Assembly (NCBI GenBank): GCA_903882825.1
Contig: CAIRYL010000078.1
Coordinates: 1 to 8,463, forward strand
DNA from: an uncultured Candidatus Peregrinibacteria bacterium
GTDB lineage: Bacteria; Patescibacteriota; Gracilibacteria; CAIRYL01
Direction: 5' to 3'
Length of the DNA: 8,463 nt
Positions within the stretch are counted from its first letter, which is position 1; every line of letters begins with the position of its first letter. The notes under the pieces were generated by a model. That model worked only from the letters and a program-made list of their open reading frames with translations, ran no database searches and was not told the origin of the DNA. The translations under genes were made by a program, and so were the position numbers. This document shows positions 6,638 to 8,463 of this stretch, piece by piece.

Positions 6638-7795
6638 ATGGACCCAAAGCTTCAAAATTTTCTTCGCGCTATTGGAATTCTTGTTTTTTTTCTCATTATT
6701 TTTTCTCTTCCCGGTTTTTTCCCTATTTTGCTGTTTGGGGCGCTTATTTATTTTACAATGACGGATGCAGGGAAAAAGTTTTTTGATCCAGAACGATGGA
6801 AAAATACAAAAGAAGGTCTGGATATTACCGCTTTTCAATCTTCCTCTCATCGCCCTCCACCAAAAGAGAAATCTTCTCCCCCCAATATTTTCTCTGATGT
6901 TCAAAATATTTTTTCTCGTCCTCCTCAAAAGTCAAATCCTCTTACCCCCTCTCCTATGAATAATTTTTCATCTGTTCCAATTTTTATAGTTATCCTCGTC
7001 ATTTTTGGAGGATCTGTGCTTTTTGATGGGATTGTAAACGTTCCTGCCGGAAATGTGGCCGTTATTTTTGATCGTGGAGATGGAGTATTGGAAAAGTCAC
7101 TTCCAGAAGGGCTTCATTTTAAAATCCCTTTTTGGCAAGTAGCGACTCTGGTGGATACACGTCTTCAAGAAATGAGTATTTTGGTTCAAGACAAATCAAC
7201 AGAGCCTATTAATGCTCTTACAAGGGACGGACAACAGGTAAATATTGATGCGACGGTTCAATACTATATTTCTGCAGAAAATGCTCCAAAAATCTACCAA
7301 AAAATTGGATCTGATTATCAAAAGAAAATTATTATGCCTGGGGTTCGCAGTATTGTTCGGGAAATTGTCACTGGATACGATTCAAAAGAACTTTTTGCTC
7401 AAGAAAAAAGAGAAGAGGCATCTCGAAGAATTCGTGAAAAATTAACGGCAAATTATGCAGAAGGATTTATTACGCTCAAAGATATACTGGTTCGAAATGT
7501 TGGATTTTCTGATAATTACTTGAAATCAATTGAAGAGAAAAAAATTGCTGAACAAAAGGTACAACGAGCAGAATTTGAACAACAAGAAGCAAAAGTACGA
7601 AAAGAAACTACTATTATTGATGCACAAGGACAGGCAGAATCTATACGGTTAAAAGGTGATGCGCTTCGCAATAGTCCAGAAGTTATTCAATTACAATTTG
7701 TCGAAAAACTCGCTCCAAATGTGAGCTGGGGGATATTACCAGATGGCGCAGTTCCGCTTATTGACCCTTCAAAAATGTCGGGTGTGAAACAATAA
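6638..7795 (+). CDS. SPFH/prohibitin-family membrane protein with extra N-terminal membrane segment
   Basis: A 385-residue membrane-anchored SPFH (band 7) protein. Such proteins oligomerise into large rings or cages on the membrane and often assist membrane proteases or lipid domains; the precise role here is unknown. The conserved core begins with a transmembrane helix (about 113-131), then VPAGNVAVIFDRGDG (135-149), LPEGLHFKIPFW and the SPFH beta-rich domain. A charged coiled coil follows (about 294-345: EEKKIAEQKVQRAEFEQQEA and onward) with the usual AQGQAESIRLKGDA segment. The end (VEKLAPNVSWGILPDG) resembles prohibitin C-termini. The oddity is residues 1-106: a hydrophobic stretch 11-41 broken by a Pro-Gly, a charged segment, and a Pro/Ser-rich linker (68-106). 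Starting at Met107 (base 6956) would give a standard prohibitin length of 279, but the upstream frame looks genuinely protein-coding. No Shine-Dalgarno is seen at either start. The gene ends just before the shared terminator. Confidence 0.88.
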   Translation: MDPKLQNFLRAIGILVFFLIIFSLPGFFPILLFGALIYFTMTDAGKKFFDPERWKNTKEGLDITAFQSSSHRPPPKEKSSPPNIFSDVQNIFSRPPQKSNPLTPSPMNNFSSVPIFIVILVIFGGSVLFDGIVNVPAGNVAVIFDRGDGVLEKSLPEGLHFKIPFWQVATLVDTRLQEMSILVQDKSTEPINALTRDGQQVNIDATVQYYISAENAPKIYQKIGSDYQKKIIMPGVRSIVREIVTGYDSKELFAQEKREEASRRIREKLTANYAEGFITLKDILVRNVGFSDNYLKSIEEKKIAEQKVQRAEFEQQEAKVRKETTIIDAQGQAESIRLKGDALRNSPEVIQLQFVEKLAPNVSWGILPDGAVPLIDPSKMSGVKQ

Positions 7796-7808
7796 TTGTA
7801 TTATAAAT

Positions 7809-7841
7809 AAAAAAAAGAAGGGGAAACCCTTCTTTTTTTTT
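7809..7841. terminator. Bidirectional intrinsic terminator between convergent genes
   Basis: A perfect 14-bp stem (7809-7822 with 7827-7840) is capped by a GAAA tetraloop (7823-7826). The upper stem is GAAGGG/CCCTTC and the lower stem is eight A paired with eight T, so a U-tract follows the G/C-rich part on both strands. Past one unpaired T the complementarity continues through a TAAAT/ATTTA pair. It lies between the stop of the SPFH gene (7795) and the stop of the minus-strand small membrane protein (7844) and should end transcription from both sides. Confidence 0.9.
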
Positions 7842-7843
7842 AT

Positions 7844-8125
7844 TTATTTCCCTGATATAAATCTTCCAAAACCACCAAATATGGCATCTTGTTCGCCAAA
7901 TAAAAAAGTAAGAGAAAAAAAGAAGATAAAAATCGCAAAAAGAATAATGGCATTATACGATCCCCCAATATATTTTTCTGCCCAATCAAATTTTCCAGAA
8001 AAATCGATAATATCTTCTCGGTATTTTATCATGGCAAATGCGAGAACAATGCCTAAAAGAGGGAAAAGCATACAAAAGAACAAAAAAGGTAACAGAATTG
8101 TACAATCTGTTTTTATTCGATACAC
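7844..8125 (-). CDS. Small two-helix membrane protein of unknown function
   Basis: I do not recognise a family. The 93-residue product has two strongly hydrophobic segments, about residues 10-33 and 58-77. Between them is a charged loop (KYREDIIDFSGKFDWAEKYIGG), and the tail is short and Gly/Phe-rich (FGGFGRFISGK). This is a credible integral membrane hairpin. The start is assigned to GTG (8123-8125) because no ATG or TTG occurs in frame before it downstream of the preceding stop; an ATG two bases upstream is out of frame and hits a stop after four codons. The gene begins 4 bp after the cysteine desulfurase stop on the same strand and ends at the shared terminator, so it is probably the last gene of that operon. 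No cysteine cluster links it to sulfur or Fe-S chemistry. It is judged a real gene by its tight packing and protein-like composition, not by homology. Confidence 0.6.
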   Translation of the reverse strand: MYRIKTDCTILLPFLFFCMLFPLLGIVLAFAMIKYREDIIDFSGKFDWAEKYIGGSYNAIILFAIFIFFFSLTFLFGEQDAIFGGFGRFISGK

Positions 8126-8129
8126 ATAT

Positions 8130-8463
8130 TTATTTTCTGAGTAATTTAAAAACTTCTTCCATTTTTTGGAAAACCATTTCTAATTCTTCTTCAGTAGTAT
8201 TTCTTCCCATCGTTATCCGTATTCCGGTACGGCACAATTCTTCTGAAATACCCATTGCCTTTAATACGTGCGATCCCCCAGTAATACCAGAAGAACAGGC
8301 ACTTCCAAGAGAAATAGCAAATCCTTCTAAATCCATCCGGATTAAAAAACTTTCTCCATTTATATCTGGTAAAGAAAAATTTAAATTTACTGGACTCCTA
8401 TTTTCTCCGCAGGGAGGACCATTCCATATCGCATCTGGAAGATGTTTTTCTAAAAGTTTCATC
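8130..8463 (-). CDS. Cysteine desulfurase (NifS/IscS family), C-terminal part (5' end outside window)
   Basis: A pyridoxal-phosphate enzyme that removes sulfur from L-cysteine as a protein-bound persulfide, for Fe-S clusters and tRNA thiolation. About 110 C-terminal residues are visible. They contain the persulfide-forming cysteine in SLGSACSSG (codon 8295-8297), preceded by the family pattern NLNFSLPDINGESFLIRMDLEGFAIS and followed by GIRITMGRNTTEEELE, the counterpart of the RxSxGRxTTEEE segment. The SACSSG loop directly after the small-domain strand is typical of IscS/NifS (type I), not SufS. The lysine that binds the cofactor would lie upstream of the window, and the ATG at 8460-8462 is most likely an internal Met, given that full-length enzymes have about 380-400 residues. 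The stop is at 8130-8132; the small membrane protein follows 4 bp later. Confidence 0.93.
   Translation of the reverse strand, partial: MKLLEKHLPDAIWNGPPCGENRSPVNLNFSLPDINGESFLIRMDLEGFAISLGSACSSGITGGSHVLKAMGISEELCRTGIRITMGRNTTEEELEMVFQKMEEVFKLLRK

Overview
The window is a low-G+C bacterial chromosome segment (roughly one third G+C by eye). It is densely coded, with short gaps and housekeeping-type genes, and shows no insertion sequences, phage genes, CRISPR repeats, tRNAs or rRNAs. All genes read through cleanly in the standard bacterial code. TGA is a stop for nadE and does not occur inside the other frames, which argues against the TGA=Gly code of Gracilibacteria/Absconditabacteria. None of the six complete genes has a Shine-Dalgarno motif in front of its start; the leaders are pyrimidine- or A/T-rich instead. 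Together with a secreted VanW-domain protein and a PriA with ruined helicase motifs, this fits a streamlined Patescibacteria/CPR-type organism (Peregrinibacteria-like is one option). That placement is inference and of low confidence.

Layout, left to right. (1) The 3' part of mutS (+), cut by the window edge, carries the complete ABC-type ATPase and a QxxLF clamp-binding motif. (2) A plausible sigma70-type promoter follows, then an exported VanW-domain protein and, 15 bp on, an extended TerC/YjbE-family membrane protein; these probably form a two-gene envelope/metal-export operon. (3) After a 184-220 bp A/T-rich gap comes ammonia-dependent NAD synthetase nadE, overlapping by 4 bp (ATGA) a full-length priA homologue. 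(4) A membrane-anchored SPFH/prohibitin-family protein with an unusual extra N-terminal membrane segment ends at a strong hairpin terminator. (5) The terminator is shared with a convergent minus-strand unit: the 3' end of a cysteine desulfurase gene followed, 4 bp later, by a small two-helix membrane protein of unknown function.

The genes do not form one pathway. mutS and priA serve DNA repair and replication restart. nadE and the cysteine desulfurase serve cofactor and sulfur metabolism. VanW, TerC, SPFH and the small membrane protein belong to the envelope.

The most interesting item is the PriA homologue. Its scaffold, length and all eight zinc-binding cysteines are kept, while Walker A, Walker B, motif III and motif VI are all degenerate, so it looks like a PriA that has given up ATP-driven unwinding. 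I see no strong candidate for a wholly new system such as a defence island or novel RNA.
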